The translations under genes were made by a program, and so were the position numbers. This document shows, one piece after another, positions 1 to 9,200 of a stretch of 64,000 nucleotides of DNA. Under the pieces are notes generated by a model. The model saw only the letters and a program-made list of their open reading frames with translations. It was not told the DNA's origin and did not search any database. Origin of the DNA: an uncultured Christensenella sp. (lineage in GTDB: Bacteria; Bacillota; Clostridia; Christensenellales; Borkfalkiaceae); assembly GCA_910583855.1 (NCBI GenBank), contig CAJTYL010000004.1, forward strand, positions 89,489-153,488, in the 5' to 3' direction. The stretch's first letter is position 1, and the number at the start of each line of letters is the position of its first letter.

Positions 1-2
1 GA

Positions 3-1457
3 ATGAACAAAATCGTTAAAGAAGCTTTAACTTTCGACGACGTGCTTTTAATACCTGCTGCATCTGACGTTTTGCCGGGCACGGTCGATTTAAAGACGAC
101 TCTTTGCGAGGGTATAAATCTGAATATTCCTCTAATGAGCGCGGCGATGGATACCGTTACCGAAAGCAAGCTTGCAATAGCAATGGCGCGTGAGGGCGGC
201 ATAGGCATAATTCATAAGAATATGTCTGTTGAAGAGCAGGCGGCGCAGGTGGACAAGGTAAAGCGCAGCGAACACGGCGTAATTACCGATCCTTTCCATC
301 TCTCGCCCGATCAGCCCGTTTCCGCCGCGTGCGAGCTTATGGCAAAATATAAGATAAGCGGCGTTCCCATTACCGAGAACGGTAAGCTTGTCGGAATTCT
401 GACCAACCGCGACTTGCGCTTTGAAACCAACTTTTCGCAGCCCATAGCTGACGTTATGACGAAAGACAGGCTGATTACCGCACCCGAAGGAACGTCCCTT
501 GAAGAAGCGGCTAAAATCCTCGGCAAACACAGAATCGAAAAGCTTCCGATAGTCGATAAACGCGGCATATTAAAGGGTCTAATCACAATTAAGGACATTG
601 AAAAATCTATTCAGTACCCCAACAGCGCACGCGACAAAAACGGCAGACTTCTTGCCGGAGCCGCAATCGGCGCGTCCGCCGACGTGCTTGAAAGGGTCGC
701 CGAGCTCGTAAAATCGAAGGTTGACTTGGTCGTTCTCGACAGCGCGCACGGACATTCTGCCGGAATAGTCAAGGCGGTTGAAAAGGTTAAAAAAGCTTTC
801 CCTTCGCTGCCTCTCGTTGCTGGCAACGTCGTTACGGCGGAAGCCACGCGCGATTTGCTGAATGCGGGCGCGGATGTCGTAAAGGTTGGCATAGGTCCCG
901 GTTCGATTTGCACCACGCGTATAGTCGCCGGTATCGGCATGCCCCAACTTACCGCGGTTATGGATTGCGCTGAGCAAGCGGATAAAATGGGCAAGCGCAT
1001 TATAGCCGACGGCGGCATAAAGTATTCGGGCGATATAGTAAAGGCGATAGCCGCAGGCGGCAGCGCGGTTATGATAGGTTCGCTGTTTGCGGGAACTTCC
1101 GAGTCCCCCGGCGAGCTTGAAATTTATCAGGGCAGAAGCTTTAAGTCATATCGCGGAATGGGTTCCCTTCCCGCAATGGCAAAGGGCGGCAAGGACAGAT
1201 ACTTCCAGACGGAAGCGAAGAAATTCGTACCCGAAGGCGTCGAGGGGCGCGTGCCTTACCGCGGCGCGCTTGCGGATATAATATTCCAGCTTTTAGGCGG
1301 ACTCCGCGCGGGCATGGGATACACGGGCTGCGGCACCATAGAAGAACTCAGGAAGAATGCAAAATTCGTCAAGATGACGGCGGCTTCTCTTGCGGAAAGC
1401 CACCCTCACGACATTTCGATAACGAAGGAAGCGCCCAATTACAGCCCTAAAAACTAA
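3..1457 (+). CDS. guaB: IMP dehydrogenase
   Basis: Oxidises IMP to XMP with NAD+, the committed step of guanine nucleotide synthesis in the cytoplasm. The 484-residue product has the usual bacterial length. It opens with the (beta/alpha)8 motif LTFDDVLLIPA, carries a CBS-domain pair at about residues 95-205 (ADVMTKDRLITAPEG, IEKLPIVD) and the catalytic loop GPGSICTTR with the nucleophilic Cys near residue 303. Further along are the flap YRGMGSLPAM and the monovalent-cation/IMP loop. The ATG lies two bases inside the window, so its ribosome binding site and promoter are not visible. guaA follows 86 bp downstream on the same strand, so the two steps IMP to XMP to GMP are probably co-transcribed through a hairpin repeat. 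Confidence 0.97.
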   Translation: MNKIVKEALTFDDVLLIPAASDVLPGTVDLKTTLCEGINLNIPLMSAAMDTVTESKLAIAMAREGGIGIIHKNMSVEEQAAQVDKVKRSEHGVITDPFHLSPDQPVSAACELMAKYKISGVPITENGKLVGILTNRDLRFETNFSQPIADVMTKDRLITAPEGTSLEEAAKILGKHRIEKLPIVDKRGILKGLITIKDIEKSIQYPNSARDKNGRLLAGAAIGASADVLERVAELVKSKVDLVVLDSAHGHSAGIVKAVEKVKKAFPSLPLVAGNVVTAEATRDLLNAGADVVKVGIGPGSICTTRIVAGIGMPQLTAVMDCAEQADKMGKRIIADGGIKYSGDIVKAIAAGGSAVMIGSLFAGTSESPGELEIYQGRSFKSYRGMGSLPAMAKGGKDRYFQTEAKKFVPEGVEGRVPYRGALADIIFQLLGGLRAGMGYTGCGTIEELRKNAKFVKMTAASLAESHPHDISITKEAPNYSPKN

Positions 1458-1465
1458 ATTATTTT

Positions 1466-1517
1466 AAACCGCATATAAGCTGCGCAATACATTGTCTTGC
1501 TTGCTTCTCTGCGGTTT
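1466..1517. repeat. Structured intergenic repeat, copy 1 (minimal form)
   Basis: Shortest copy of the dispersed repeat. The terminal arms AAACCGCA (1466-1473) and TGCGGTTT (1510-1517) are perfect complements. Between them lie ATATAAGC, GCGCAATAC and GTCTTGCTTGCTTCTC, which also largely pair, so the copy folds into one long hairpin ending in a T-run. It separates guaB from guaA and could act as a partial terminator or processing site. The internal hairpin found in longer copies is missing. Confidence 0.75.
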
Positions 1518-1543
1518 TTATTTAATATTACGGAGAAAATTTT

Positions 1544-3085
1544 ATGAAAAATCAAATAGTTTTAATTATTGATTTCGGCGGGCAGTACAACCAACTTATC
1601 GCGCGCAGAGTGCGCGAGCATAAGATTTACTGCGAGGTCAAGTCCTATAAAACGCCTATTGAAGAAATACGCGCTATGTACCCCAATGGGATTATTTTCA
1701 CGGGCGGACCCAATTCCGTCTATCTCGATAATTCTCCGCAAATTGATAAGGAAATTTTTGAGTTGGGGATTCCCATTCTCGGCATTTGCTACGGCGCGCA
1801 GTTTATGGCGTATTCGTTAGGCGGCAAAATCGAAAAAGCCAACGAGTCGGCGGCTGCAGAATTCGGAAGAACGGATTGCACGTTCGACACGGGGTCCCTT
1901 ATTTTTAAGGGTTTAAAGGAGAAATCAGTAGTTTGGATGAGCCATAACGACCATATCGCCACCCTTCCCGACGGTTTCCGCGCAGTTTGCCACAGCAATA
2001 AATGTCCCTACGGCGCAATCGAGAACCCTCAAAAGAAGTTTTACGCCACGCAATTCCACCCTGAAGTAAATCATACCGAGCAGGGCTTCGATATGCTCGG
2101 AAACTTCCTTTATAACGTCTGCGGTTGCACGGGCGATTGGACTATGGAGGGGTACGCCCAAACAGCCATACGCGAAATCCGCGAAAAGGTGGGCGACGGT
2201 AAGGCGCTTTTGGCGCTGTCGGGCGGCGTGGACAGCTCCGTTGCTTGCAAGCTGCTTGCCAACGCTATCGGCAGTCAGCTTACCTGTATTTTCGTGGACC
2301 ACGGTCTTATGCGTAAGAACGAGGGCGACGAGGTGGAAGCGGCGTTTGCGGGCAGCGGGGTTAATTTCGTTCGCGTTAACGCGGGTGAAAGGTTTTTGGG
2401 CAAGCTTAAAGGCGTAACCGAACCCGAAGCGAAACGCAAGATAATCGGAGAAGAGTTTATCCGCGTATTCGAGGAGGAAGCAAAAAAGATAGGCAAGGTA
2501 GACTTCTTGGTTCAGGGCACTATCTATCCTGACGTAATAGAGTCGGGTACGGGCGACGCCGCGGTGATAAAATCGCACCACAACGTGGGGGGGCTTCCCG
2601 ACTTGGTTGACTTTAAAGAGATTATAGAGCCTTTAAGAGCGTTGTTTAAGGACGAGGTTCGCGCGCTCGGTATCGCTTTGGGGCTTGACGAAAAGCTCGT
2701 ATGGCGGCAACCGTTCCCAGGACCGGGGCTTGCAATCAGAATAATCGGTGAAATCACGCCCGGGAAGATAGCGATTCTGCAAGACGCCGACGCTATATTC
2801 CGCGAAGAAATTGCAAAAGCCCGCCTTGAACGGGATATCAACCAATATTTTGCAGTGCTTACGAATATGCGTTCCGTCGGCGTAATGGGCGACGGCAGAA
2901 CGTACGATTATACGCTTGCGCTTCGCGGCGTTTCAACGACTGACTTTATGACGGCGGACTTTTCCCGCATTCCGTACGACGTTTTGGAAACGGTATCAAC
3001 GCGCATCGTTAACGAGGTCGGGCATATAAACCGTATCGTGTACGATATAACTTCCAAGCCCCCCGCAACCATCGAGTGGGAGTAA
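1544..3085 (+). CDS. guaA: GMP synthase (glutamine-hydrolysing)
   Basis: Converts XMP, ATP and glutamine to GMP. The N-terminal class I glutamine amidotransferase has the nucleophile motif GICYGAQ (Cys near residue 82) and the His-Glu part FHPEV. The ATP-pyrophosphatase domain starts with the PP-loop LSGGVDSSV near residue 225, and the C-terminal dimerisation domain ends in the family's typical TSKPPATIEWE. At 513 residues it is full length. A GGAG Shine-Dalgarno lies before the ATG. Its position after guaB gives a guaBA unit, the common bacterial arrangement, with repeat copy 1 in the gap. Confidence 0.97.
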   Translation: MKNQIVLIIDFGGQYNQLIARRVREHKIYCEVKSYKTPIEEIRAMYPNGIIFTGGPNSVYLDNSPQIDKEIFELGIPILGICYGAQFMAYSLGGKIEKANESAAAEFGRTDCTFDTGSLIFKGLKEKSVVWMSHNDHIATLPDGFRAVCHSNKCPYGAIENPQKKFYATQFHPEVNHTEQGFDMLGNFLYNVCGCTGDWTMEGYAQTAIREIREKVGDGKALLALSGGVDSSVACKLLANAIGSQLTCIFVDHGLMRKNEGDEVEAAFAGSGVNFVRVNAGERFLGKLKGVTEPEAKRKIIGEEFIRVFEEEAKKIGKVDFLVQGTIYPDVIESGTGDAAVIKSHHNVGGLPDLVDFKEIIEPLRALFKDEVRALGIALGLDEKLVWRQPFPGPGLAIRIIGEITPGKIAILQDADAIFREEIAKARLERDINQYFAVLTNMRSVGVMGDGRTYDYTLALRGVSTTDFMTADFSRIPYDVLETVSTRIVNEVGHINRIVYDITSKPPATIEWE

Positions 3086-3133
3086 ATCCGTTTTAAAAAT
3101 ATGCGTTATTTCAAGCATATATATGGGGCAATA

Positions 3134-3580
3134 ATGGATATAAAGTTTGAAACGGGAGAGGGAGTGTTCTCCGTAAGGGTGCGCGCAATGATTTTGAACG
3201 GCGATAAAATTCTTGCTATGCGGGACGAAAATTCGCCGTACCACTACTTGCCGGGAGGTAAAGTCGAGGTGGGTGAAACGGCTGAAGAAGCTGTTTTGCG
3301 CTAAGTCCGCGAAGAACTTTGTCTGGAAGCTCAAATGATGCGTCCGGTGTTCCTTGCCCGGAACTTTTACGGTGACGACGTTAAAAAGGGCAAAAGATAT
3401 CACGAAATTGCATTATATTATTTATTGGACGTTTCGGGTACCGATTTGCTTTCCCGCGTGGATAGTTTTACGTTATACGAAGGCAAGCATACCCTTTCGT
3501 TCGTTTGGCTTGATACCGGCGGTTTAAAGGACGGATATTTTTATCCCGTTTTTATAAAGAAGGAGATACTGAATTTGTAA
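3134..3580 (+). pseudogene. Nudix hydrolase gene interrupted by an in-frame stop
   Basis: Two open segments in one frame together encode a complete Nudix (NTP pyrophosphohydrolase) domain of about 147 residues. The first part ends GGKVEVGETAEEAVLR and the second resumes VREELCLEA. The family signature is G-x5-E-x7-R-E-U-x-E-E-x-G-U, so the TAA at 3302-3304 replaces the conserved Glu of the R-E pair; a single G to T change in GAA explains it. The first likely start is the ATG at 3134 (MDIKFETGEG). The signature's last Gly is also Cys here. I read it as a recent nonsense pseudogene; a base-call error would restore a normal gene. It sits between guaA and a terminator. Confidence 0.75.
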
Positions 3581-3622
3581 TCGGAGATAAAAGTTATAAC
3601 CGAACGCGAAAAATAAAAAGTA

Positions 3623-3656
3623 AAAGGCGTTAGGGCGTTTACCCGAACGCCTTTTT
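3623..3656 (+). terminator. Intrinsic terminator
   Basis: AAAGGCGTT and AACGCCTTTT form the outer stem, GGG/CCC the inner stem, and a run of T follows. It closes the guaBA-Nudix unit. Confidence 0.85.
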
Positions 3657-3668
3657 TATCGGCTGAAA

Positions 3669-3697
3669 TTGACAGCGCTTAAAAGTTATGTTATACT
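3669..3697 (+). promoter_or_regulatory. Near-consensus promoter of the HelD-like gene
   Basis: TTGACA (3669-3674), a 17-bp spacer, then TATACT (3692-3697). Transcription should start at about 3704-3706, on or next to the ATG at 3706, so the mRNA would have no leader. The alternative ATG at 3688 lies inside this promoter and is ruled out if the promoter is used. Confidence 0.8.
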
Positions 3698-3705
3698 TAG
3701 CTTTA

Positions 3706-6081
3706 ATGACTGATTTTCAAGCTCTTAAAAATTTAATCAATCCTAAAAAAGAACCTACGAAAGATTATTTTTTAGACTTGCTTGACGGGGAAAAACAGCT
3801 TTCTTACGAGTGTGCGCACGTAGGGGCGGTTATGACGATGCTCCGCGCGCTGTACCTTGCGAAGCTGAAAACCAAGATTAACGCCGCGCGTGAAGAGAAA
3901 GAAGGACTTTTAAAGCGCGAGGGCTATAACGCCGAGGATTATCGACGGGTTTTAGAGCTTAATGCGGAAATATCTGCACTTAAAGCAAAGATGCAGGCAT
4001 ATAAGCCGTTTTTTGAAGAGCCCTATTTTGCCCGTATGGATTTAACGGACGATAAAGAGGGGTATAACAGTTATTATATAGGCAAGCACGGCAACGAAAA
4101 GCTTGAAATTTTAGACTGGCGGGCGCCGCTTGCGCAGAAATATTATCAGAAGAGCCGCACCTCATTCTCTATTAACGACTATAATTATAAGTTGATTTTG
4201 CGTCGCGCCGTCAAGACGGCTAACGGAAAAGTTATAGATTTCAAAAACGAGTATCTATCCCTTTCGGATTATCTTTCCAAGGAAGAGATAGGCGGGCGGG
4301 ACGAAGAGCTTATTTTTGACCCCTTTTTAAAGGACATTTTAAAGGGCAGGAAGGAACAGAACAGCATTACCGATATAATACGGACTATTCAGGAAAAGCA
4401 GTTCGAGATTATCACCTTGCCCGAAAAGGACGAATTCGTGCTTCAGGGCGTTGCTGGCAGCGGTAAAACTATGATACTTCTGCATCGCCTTTCCTATATA
4501 ATGTACAACAATGAAAGCGTGCGCCCCGCCGACGTTATGGTGGTAACGCCGTCCGATTCTTTCAACGCGTTTATTGACGAGCTGTCTGCCGTGTTGGAGC
4601 TTGAAAAGGTGAAAACGAGCACAATCGACGACTATTTTTTGAAGCTATTGAAGAGTGTGGGCGCGGACCTTAAAGACAAAACCGACTTAAATTTACGGGT
4701 TGACGAAAACTATTTAAAATACGTCTATTCGCCCGCGTTTGAGGAGGAGTTGGACAAAAAGCTTGCAAAGGTGTTTGACGGCGTTTACGGGCTTTTCGCC
4801 TCGGACGACTGCAAAGAGGTGGCTGAAGACGTGACGTGTTCTTGCGGTGTGCAGTTGGAAGAATACGAAAGGATAAAGAACGCGTCTGTAAGATTACGCC
4901 GCTGCGTTCTCGGAGAAATTAAGGAAAAGAAAGACGGCGGGCTTTACTACACCAAGCAATTCAGGTATATGTTCAATTGCGTTTTGGACGTGCAAGAGTT
5001 TTTGTATTTGGTTAAGTCCGATGAAAGAATGAAGGGCTACGCCTACTTTTACAGGCAATTTTTGTCGTTCTACAAGTCAATAAAATTTCTTCGCCGCTAC
5101 TCGCAGAAAATCTGTCTTACCGCGCTTGAAGATTTGCACGCGCTCGAAGGGACGGTGGATAAGGAAATTACCGATTACAGGCGGTATAAGATTAAAACGG
5201 CAGAGGGCGAAGTGTTCACTTATCTGGTTCAGATTGAAAAGCGTGAAGAGCTAAAAAAAGAGATTGGCACCGTAATATGTGCCGTTGAACGCATTTTAAA
5301 CGCATTTTCCACCTTGTATGATTTTGCCGACGTTTTGCGCACGGAGAACTATTTAGTTGCATTAGGCAAGTGTGAAAACACCGTCGACGTCTTGCGGTTT
5401 TTCTATAAAGAAACGCTAAAAAAAGCAAAAATTAAATATGGCGTTACGGCGAAGCCTATGACCAAAAGCGACCTGTTTGCGCTGTGTTTTATTTTGGTTA
5501 AGCTCGGCTATAACCTGTCGCCGAAGTACTCCTTCGTGTTCGTCGACGAGGCGCAGGATATTTCCCCTTCGGAGTATAAAGTGCTGAAAGCCGTAAACGA
5601 ACGCGCGGTTTTCAATATTTTCGGCGACTTAAAGCAAAACGTTACAGGGTTCCGCGGCATAACGGACTGGGGAGAGCTTGGCTATAAAATTTATTATTTA
5701 AGCCTTAACTACCGCAACACGACGCAGATAGTTGATTTCGTATCCGAAAATCTGGGTATCGATATGAGTTCAATCGGGTTCGACGCAGCAGAGATAGAGG
5801 AAATCTCCGCCCGCTCGGTTACGGCTTGGCTTTCTTCCAAAAACGGGCTTAAAGCCGTCATATGCGGGGGGCAATCAATTGAAAAGTATTCAAGGAAAAG
5901 CTATAACCGCATAGGCGAAACGGGCAAAATTTCAAAGACGAAAATAAACGTTATGACCGTTTACGAGAGTAAAGGGCTTGAGTTTACCGCCGTTGCCGTT
6001 GCCGACGGCGATATGACGGAGAACGAGAAGTATATTGCGTACACGCGCGCTTTAAAAGAGCTTGCAATTATAAAGGACTGA
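3706..6081 (+). CDS. HelD-like superfamily 1 helicase (UvrD/Rep fold)
   Basis: A 791-residue SF1 NTPase. Visible are a coiled-coil N-terminus (about residues 40-100), the Walker A motif GVAGSGKT (about 248-255), the Walker B motif DEAQD (about 614-618), the motif LNYRNT and the C-terminal motifs VYESKGLEF and YTRAL. This architecture matches the HelD/helicase IV-like group, whose Bacillus member removes or recycles stalled RNA polymerase; I infer that role here but DNA repair is possible. The ATG at 3706 was chosen because a strong promoter overlaps the upstream candidate. No Shine-Dalgarno is present, fitting leaderless translation. No partner gene is co-transcribed. Confidence 0.8.
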   Translation: MTDFQALKNLINPKKEPTKDYFLDLLDGEKQLSYECAHVGAVMTMLRALYLAKLKTKINAAREEKEGLLKREGYNAEDYRRVLELNAEISALKAKMQAYKPFFEEPYFARMDLTDDKEGYNSYYIGKHGNEKLEILDWRAPLAQKYYQKSRTSFSINDYNYKLILRRAVKTANGKVIDFKNEYLSLSDYLSKEEIGGRDEELIFDPFLKDILKGRKEQNSITDIIRTIQEKQFEIITLPEKDEFVLQGVAGSGKTMILLHRLSYIMYNNESVRPADVMVVTPSDSFNAFIDELSAVLELEKVKTSTIDDYFLKLLKSVGADLKDKTDLNLRVDENYLKYVYSPAFEEELDKKLAKVFDGVYGLFASDDCKEVAEDVTCSCGVQLEEYERIKNASVRLRRCVLGEIKEKKDGGLYYTKQFRYMFNCVLDVQEFLYLVKSDERMKGYAYFYRQFLSFYKSIKFLRRYSQKICLTALEDLHALEGTVDKEITDYRRYKIKTAEGEVFTYLVQIEKREELKKEIGTVICAVERILNAFSTLYDFADVLRTENYLVALGKCENTVDVLRFFYKETLKKAKIKYGVTAKPMTKSDLFALCFILVKLGYNLSPKYSFVFVDEAQDISPSEYKVLKAVNERAVFNIFGDLKQNVTGFRGITDWGELGYKIYYLSLNYRNTTQIVDFVSENLGIDMSSIGFDAAEIEEISARSVTAWLSSKNGLKAVICGGQSIEKYSRKSYNRIGETGKISKTKINVMTVYESKGLEFTAVAVADGDMTENEKYIAYTRALKELAIIKD

Positions 6082-6142
6082 GCGTCGTTTGCGCTTAAAT
6101 TTGTTTAACCGCAACTTTAAAGGCAATAATTATAAAAGCCGC

Positions 6143-6171
6143 TTGCCACTTATTTCAAAGAGTGGTATAAT
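6143..6171 (+). promoter_or_regulatory. Promoter of the DUF4011 helicase gene
   Basis: TTGCCA (6143-6148), a 17-bp spacer and TATAAT (6166-6171) preceded by TGG, an extended -10. The leader is about 45 nt and holds GAAAGTGAGG before the ATG at 6222. Confidence 0.8.
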
Positions 6172-6221
6172 GGAAAAAATTAACAAACACCCCGGAGAAA
6201 AACGCGGAAAGTGAGGCATAT

Positions 6222-9200
6222 ATGGCTACTAAAACTAAAAAACCCGTAGAAATTTTCGAAATCGAAGGCGAAACGCTGGATTCTGTCAGCTATGCGACTT
6301 ATTATTGCAGACAGCCGCTTTTCACGTCCTTTAAAATTTTCAACCGCGATACCGAGAACGCAACCGACGTGACGGTCAGGGTTAAGGGTTCTACCGCGCT
6401 AATCGTTCCCGCGGAAATTCACGTGGAAGAAATTCCGCACGAGAGCAGCGTTGAAGTTGTTCCGCAGAATATTTTAAATCCCAAGTACCTTGCCGAGATA
6501 GAGGAGCCCGAAAGCTGTACCGTTCAGGTCGAGCTTACCTGCGGCAAAGATGCGGTTTGTACGCTCGAAGCGGACGTGCAGGCGTTACCCATTGACTGCT
6601 GGTGCGGACTTTCGGGCAACGTCGAAACGCTTGCGTCCTTCGTAAGACCAAAAATTGCGGACTGTCAGAAGATTTTGGCGGAAGCGGGTTTACAGCTTAA
6701 AACGTGGGGCTATTCGTCGGAATTCGCGGGCTATTCGGGAACGGACAAGAACGGCGTAAGAAACGCCGTCGCTTCGGTATTTTCGGCAATCCGCCGTCTA
6801 AGCATAGACAGGGGCGGAGACTGCGATTTGTCGGGTATTACATCCGTAGGCGATGCGACAGAGGTGGTAAAAAATAAGACCGCAACTCCTTTGGAGCTTG
6901 CCGTATTTGCCGCAAGCTGTTTTGAAGCGACCAAGCTCAACCCCGTTATAATAGTCGGTAAATCGAGGATATGCGCGGGTGTATGGCTGTACGAAAGCTG
7001 TTTTTCCTCTGCCGTAGAGGACGATATGCAGCTTTTGGAAAAATATATTACCGAGGGTGTAAACAATCTTACGCTTTTCGATGTGGAGGATTTGTTTGCG
7101 CACAGGAACGCAAGCTACACCACAAGCGAGGCGCACGCCCGAGAGAAATTGCAGACGGGCGAGCTGGAATTTTGCATTGACGTAAAGCGTTGCAGAATAG
7201 GCGGACTGTTTCCCCTGCCGTTAAAGGTCAAGACGGAAAAAGGGTACGAGCTTCTTGCCGACAGACAGCTTTCCTTTGACGAAAAGCCCGCGGAATTTAT
7301 CGACGCGGGCAAGTACGATTACGACAAAGGCGTATCCAAGGAGGCGAACTGGCAACGCCGTCTTTTGGATTTATCGTTAAAAAACAACCTTTTAAACTTC
7401 CGCTACTCGCGCGAGTGCTTGCATCTTTTGTGCGCGGATCTTGCGTCTTTCTGCGAAAAGATAGACCAAAAGGGTAAATTTACCCTTCTTGCGAACGCTA
7501 CGCCTGTTCCGGACGCCGTTTATTTCGGTGAAAATAATGCCGTAAGGAATATGGCTGAACTTATAGAGATAGAAATGAAGAGCGGGAAAATCCGCTGTAT
7601 CGCCTCGCCCGACGCCCTTACGGAAACGGCGACCACGCTTATCAGAAAGTCGCGTTCGGCAGAGGAAGAAACGGGCGCAAAGACCCTGTATCTTGCGCTC
7701 GGCTTTTTGAAGTGGCGGGGCGAGGACGACGGGGAAGACAGGTACGCGCCGATTGCGCTATTGCCCGTCGCCTTAAAGCGTATGAAAACGCAGGGCGCCT
7801 TTTTAGAAGCGGGCGAAGAATACGAGGTGAATACAACCCTTTTGGAGTTTTTGAAAAGAAGCTTCGGCATAGACGTGCGCGGGGTGGAGGGCAAGGGGCT
7901 TTCACCCAAGGAGATAATAGCCGTATTCCGAGCGAAAACGGCTAATATGAAGGGGTGGATGGTCTATGAGGACGTCTATCTTTCGCAGTTCACGTTCGCC
8001 CGTTACGCTATGTGGGCGGACGTCAAAAACAACATAAAAAATCTTGCGAAGAACCCGCTTATAGCTTCGCTTATGTCAAACGCCAATAAACTGGCGGAGA
8101 ACAAACTTACGGGCGTATCCGAGGACGACGCAGACCCTTGCGCCGTGCTTACGCCTTTGCCCTGCGACAGTGCGCAGTATTCGGCTGTCGCCGAGTCCGC
8201 AAAGGGCACTACGTTCGTGCTTCACGGTCCTCCGGGGACAGGCAAAAGCCAGACCATAACCAATATTATCGCCAACGCGGTGGACAAGGGCAAGCGAGTG
8301 CTTTTCGTTGCGGAAAAGCAAGCGGCGTTGCAGGTAGTAAAAAAGCGACTTTGCGATATCGGGATAGGCGATTTCTGTCTCGAACTTCATTCCGGCAAGA
8401 CGACGGATAAGGCGGAAATAATAAGAAATATAGAAACTACGTTGCTTTTAAAGTCGGATACGGACGGCGACAAGTTTTCCGACGCAGGGACGAGGATAAA
8501 GGACGTGCGCGATACTTTGCGCGCGCCGTTGGACGCTCTGCACAAAAAAAGACGGCTCGGACTCAGCGTATACGAGGGTATCGTTTACTATCTCCAAAAC
8601 AAGTCCGCGCCCGAGCTTATGAACATCGAAAGCACCTTCTACGACTCCTTGACGAAGCAGAAGCTGGAAGACTTCGAAAATATGTTGATGGCTGCGCAGG
8701 CGGCGGCAAAGGAATGCGGCGGAGTATACCGTTCGCCATTTACGGAAGTAAGGCTTACCGAATGCGACGAAAACGCGAAACGTGCCGTAGTATGTGCCGC
8801 CGAAGTGCTTTTAGCGGAGATAAAACATCTTAAAAATTATCTCGGACTTTTTCTCGATACCTTCAAGCAGAAGACGAGTAAGTTTACCCGCGCAAAGCTT
8901 GAAAATCTTTTGAAGATTGCGGGCGTTTTAAGGGACGGAACGTTAAAAGAATTTTTTGAATGCGACGAAGAAAAGCTGTATACATTCTACAACGCGAATT
9001 TAAGGTACGACAGCGAGTGCAAGCATTGGTACAAGCACTTCAAGGTGCTGCCCGATTTCGGCAAGTTTGCCGACGATATTGAAAAGGAAATAGACAACTG
9101 GGGCGAGAACTACCGTTCGTCCCGTACGCTTTTAAACGTTATAAAAAGAATTAACCGCTGCGCTGCCCAGCCCGTCAAGGAAAAGGACGAGCTTGAATGG

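Noticed and set aside
3688..3705. Upstream ATG at 3688 as the start of the HelD-like gene
   Set aside because: It lies between the -35 and -10 of a near-consensus promoter, so it would not be transcribed; ATG 3706 is preferred.
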